Part shown: one piece after another, positions 5,140-7,174 of the stretch
Layout of the letters: each line of letters begins with the position of its first letter
Position numbering within the stretch: position 1 is the stretch's first letter
DNA from: Bacteroidales bacterium
Lineage (GTDB): Bacteria; Bacteroidota; Bacteroidia; Bacteroidales; UBA932
Assembly: GCA_017615135.1 (NCBI GenBank)
Contig: JAGAAU010000197.1
Coordinates: 1-7,174 of the forward strand
Length of the DNA: 7,174 nucleotides
Direction of reading: 5' to 3'
Translations under genes and position numbers: made by a program
The notes under the pieces: model-generated
Databases searched by the model: none
Seen by the model: the letters and a program-made list of their open reading frames with translations, nothing else
What the model was told of the DNA's origin: nothing

Positions 5140-5892
5140 TTAAAGCAAACCGGCGTCCGGGACAAAGGCAGGGATATGCAAAATCTCCGTCTTAAACAGG
5201 TTGCGACGGTGCATGGAATCGATTTTGGCCTTCACAGCCGGATCTTCACACACCCCTTCGCGGATATAGCGGTCCAGAACGGCATAAGTAAAGCCGAACT
5301 TCGCTTCATCCGGGGAGGATCCGGGCAGGCCGTCGTCCGGCACCTTATCCACCCACTCGGAGGGCAGACCCAGGCAGCGGCCTATTGCAAGCACCTCGCG
5401 CACGCACAGTCCCCCGAGAGGGGCGAATGAGCCAGCGGCATCGCCGTAAAGCGTGGCATAGCCAATGTAATCCTCGCTGAGATTGCAGGTATTGGCCACC
5501 ATGCCTCCAACAGTCTGGGCCACAGCATAAAGCACTGTCATCCGCAAGCGGGGCGGAATGTTCTGGCGGGTCTGAAGGGAGAAGTCCCCTCCCGGCATAG
5601 AAGGTGCAAGAGCCATGGCGGCATCGTACATATCGGCAATAGGCATGCACAGATAGTTGATTCCAAGCCGCGCGCAGATTTCATCGGCACCGTTCAGGCC
5701 CTGACCTCCCTGGGGCATCGCAACTCCGGTCACCCGGCCCGGCCCCAGCGCTTCCGCACAAAGTGCAGCCGCTATGGTACTGTCTTTACCTCCGCTCATT
5801 CCAAGCACTGCTCCATACCCTTCGGGCGCATTGGCTGCGAACCAGTTCCTAATCCACTCCACACAGGAGGCTGTAAGATTTCTTTCGTTCAT
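5140..5892 (-). CDS. nadE: NAD(+) synthase, ammonia-dependent type
   Basis: A 250-residue protein, the usual length of the synthetase-only form without an N-terminal glutaminase domain. It adenylates nicotinic acid adenine dinucleotide and amidates it to NAD, the last step of NAD synthesis, in the cytoplasm. The ATP-binding PP-loop SGGKDST is at 33-39. NIPPRLRMTVLY (111-122), ANTCNLSEDYIGYATLYGD (133-151) and KVPDDGLPGSSPDEAKFGFTY (183-203) occupy the places of the substrate- and ATP-binding loops, and HRRNLFKTE (228-236) is the basic C-terminal motif. Residue SED where many members have SEM/SEL is a small variation. The gene is divergent from alr with 51 bp between starts. A near-consensus minus-strand -7 (TATTTTTTG, one base too long) lies at 5910-5918. 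The 156-bp palindromic element follows its stop. Confidence 0.93.
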   Translation of the reverse strand: MNERNLTASCVEWIRNWFAANAPEGYGAVLGMSGGKDSTIAAALCAEALGPGRVTGVAMPQGGQGLNGADEICARLGINYLCMPIADMYDAAMALAPSMPGGDFSLQTRQNIPPRLRMTVLYAVAQTVGGMVANTCNLSEDYIGYATLYGDAAGSFAPLGGLCVREVLAIGRCLGLPSEWVDKVPDDGLPGSSPDEAKFGFTYAVLDRYIREGVCEDPAVKAKIDSMHRRNLFKTEILHIPAFVPDAGLL

Positions 5893-5903
5893 ATTTCGGC
5901 GCG

Positions 5904-5937
5904 AAGTTACAAAAAATAGACGGATTTGTTATCTTTG
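5904..5937 (+). promoter_or_regulatory. Bacteroidota-type promoter of alr
   Basis: TATCTTTG at 5930-5937 matches the Bacteroidota -7 consensus TAnnTTTG exactly. About 20 bp upstream is AAGTTAC (5904-5910), which often fills the -33 region in this phylum although it is not a perfect TTTG. The box ends only 6 bp before the alr ATG, so the expected transcription start falls within a few bases of the start codon. This leaves almost no 5' leader. Confidence 0.8.
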
Positions 5938-5943
5938 CGTGCG

Positions 5944-7053
5944 ATGAACAGTTATACCGATTTTTCCAGACTTGAGCTTGACCTGAACGGTTGCAGGCGG
6001 AATTTCCGGTATTTCCGCTCATTGCTCGAACCCGACACAAAACTGCTTGTGCTTGTAAAAGCCAACGCATACGGGCACGGAGCGGTGGAATTTGCGTCCA
6101 TGATGCAGGCCGAGGGGGCCGATTACCTCGCCGTCGCCCTCCCACTTGAGGGGGTTGAACTCCGCAAAAGCGGTATTTCCCTGCCCATACTCGTACTGAC
6201 AGCCGGCACAGATTTCTTCCCCGAGATAATCGAATACAGGCTGGAACCCGGAATTCCCAATCTGGCAACGCTGGAGGCATTCTGCGCCGAACTGGAATCG
6301 AGGGGGCTGAAGGGCTGGCCGGTGCATATCAAACTGGACAGCGGCATGCACAGGCTCGGGTTCATGGCAGACGAACTGCCGGCGCTTATGGACTTCCTGC
6401 AGAAGCACCCATGCGTTAAGGTAGAATCTATTTATTCCCACCTCGCAGCAGCGGAAGATCCGGGCGAAGATGCCTTTACGCGCGCTCAAGTAGAATGCTT
6501 TGAAACGCACGCGCACGAGTTGACCGCCGCTCTGGGTTACAGGCCGATGCTGCATATACTGAACTCTGCGGGCATAGAACGGTTCCCGGAAAAACAGTAC
6601 GACATGGTGCGGCTGGGGATAGGCATTTATGGGGTTAGCGCGCTCCCGGGAGTGAAACTTGCCCCAGTAGCGTCGTTTAAGGTTAAAATTCTACAAATTA
6701 AGCACTTGAAGCCGGAAGACGGCACCATAGGATACGGCAGGAAGGGGCATCCGGCCCCGGAAGGCAGCACCATTGCCACCATCCCTGCAGGTTATGCAGA
6801 CGGAATAGACCGCCACCTGGGCTGCGGAGCCGCCAGTTTCAGCGTCAACGGCCGCAGGGTACCCACTATCGGCAATATCTGCATGGATATGTGCATGCTG
6901 GACGTGAGCGGCACAGACGCCAAAGTTGGAGACACGGTAACCATCTTCGGCGCAGACCCCACCGTGGGGGAACTGGCCGCCATTCTGGGCACTATCCCCT
7001 ATGAGATTCTCACGTCCGTCCCGCGCAGGATAGAAAGGGTGATTATCCGTTGA
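5944..7053 (+). CDS. alr: Alanine racemase
   Basis: A 369-residue fold-type III PLP enzyme that interconverts L- and D-alanine to supply peptidoglycan synthesis in the cytoplasm. Visible residues are the Schiff-base lysine K39 in VKANAYGHG, H167 in SHLA, R137 in GMHRLGF, R223 in MVRLGIGIYG (near PLP), the catalytic tyrosine Y264 in GYGRKG, and C313-M314-D315 in NICMDM of the C-terminal beta domain. Length and motif order are those of a stand-alone racemase; many Bacteroidota carry Alr fused to MurF, which is not the case here. The ATG at 5944 gives the usual N-terminus (LELDLNGCRRN). An upstream TTG at 5926 in frame would lie inside the promoter and is unlikely. There is no Shine-Dalgarno sequence, fitting a nearly leaderless mRNA. 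A new gene begins one base after the stop. Confidence 0.95.
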   Translation: MNSYTDFSRLELDLNGCRRNFRYFRSLLEPDTKLLVLVKANAYGHGAVEFASMMQAEGADYLAVALPLEGVELRKSGISLPILVLTAGTDFFPEIIEYRLEPGIPNLATLEAFCAELESRGLKGWPVHIKLDSGMHRLGFMADELPALMDFLQKHPCVKVESIYSHLAAAEDPGEDAFTRAQVECFETHAHELTAALGYRPMLHILNSAGIERFPEKQYDMVRLGIGIYGVSALPGVKLAPVASFKVKILQIKHLKPEDGTIGYGRKGHPAPEGSTIATIPAGYADGIDRHLGCGAASFSVNGRRVPTIGNICMDMCMLDVSGTDAKVGDTVTIFGADPTVGELAAILGTIPYEILTSVPRRIERVIIR

Positions 7054-7054
7054 A

Positions 7055-7174
7055 ATGGACATTCTCCTCACAAACCCCTTCGGAAGAACCGGTGAACTGG
7101 TAGCCGAAAGCCTGAGGGCCGACGGACACAAGGTAGACATAATGGAAGGCCCGAATGCCCACAAGCATGAAGGA
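7055..7174 (+). CDS. Unidentified protein, N-terminal 40 codons (partial)
   Basis: An ATG one base after the alr stop opens a frame that stays open to the window edge (40 codons). The start MDILLTNPFGRTGELVAESL followed by RADGHKVDIMEG has a short beta strand, a glycine-containing turn, a helix and a second strand. This resembles the beginning of a Rossmann-type nucleotide-binding fold such as NAD-dependent epimerases. That is only a shape resemblance: the typical GxxGxxG motif is not fully present and the product is not recognised. The tight spacing argues for cotranscription with alr. Confidence 0.65.
   Translation, partial: MDILLTNPFGRTGELVAESLRADGHKVDIMEGPNAHKHEG

Noticed and set aside
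4990..5430. 146-codon plus-strand ORF across the 156-bp element and the nadE 3' part
   Set aside because: It is antisense to nadE over most of its length, starts inside the inverted repeat and has no recognisable features.
5926..5943. Earlier TTG start for alanine racemase
   Set aside because: It lies inside the promoter -7 region and would add residues not seen in the family; ATG 5944 gives the normal N-terminus.

Overview
The window looks like a piece of a Bacteroidota chromosome, most likely from the order Bacteroidales. Supporting signs are a textbook Bacteroidota -7 promoter element (TAnnTTTG) before the alanine racemase gene, little or no Shine-Dalgarno sequence before the starts, a short-form CstA, and a Rpn/PD-(D/E)XK 'putative transposase' with the typical Bacteroidota C-terminal tail. 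The species cannot be fixed from the sequence.

Layout. Positions 1-1378 (+) hold the 3' end of aspartate-semialdehyde dehydrogenase (asd) and, one base later, a complete class I/II PLP aminotransferase (called 'aat' here). Positions 1379-1822 contain no intact gene but are a mosaic: a reverse-strand scrap of the downstream HD gene, an AT-rich repeat pair, a diverged scrap of aat, a nested hairpin, and three TTTTTACGTTTT repeats. Positions 1823-2713 (+) encode an intact Rpn-family nuclease. Then follow a second copy of the aat 3' end and a minus-strand block: nadE (5892-5140), a 156-bp palindrome-bounded element (4977-5132), cstA (4933-3488), and an HD-domain phosphohydrolase (3468-2836). Divergent from nadE is alr (5944-7053, +), followed one base later by the start of another gene that runs off the window.

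Main observation. The rpn region is bracketed by a 180-bp direct repeat (1279-1458 and 2740-2919; 176/180 identical, no gaps, offset 1461 bp). The repeat is not an anonymous sequence: it is the convergent 3'-3' junction of aat and the HD gene, whose ORFs overlap by 4 bp at their stops. Recombination between the repeats would remove exactly 1461 bp and leave aat and the HD gene directly convergent. A further, more diverged aat fragment (1592-1650) lies on the left of rpn in the correct order relative to the right-hand aat 3' end. The second aat copy therefore looks interrupted by the rpn segment. A tandem duplication of the aat/HD junction followed by rpn insertion is the simplest model, but it is an inference.

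The remaining genes are ordinary metabolism: aspartate-family amino acid synthesis (asd, aat), NAD synthesis (nadE), uptake of small carbon compounds (cstA), and cell-wall D-alanine supply (alr). The likely transcription units are asd-aat, nadE-(element)-cstA-HD, and alr plus the following gene. I see no RNA genes and no CRISPR array.
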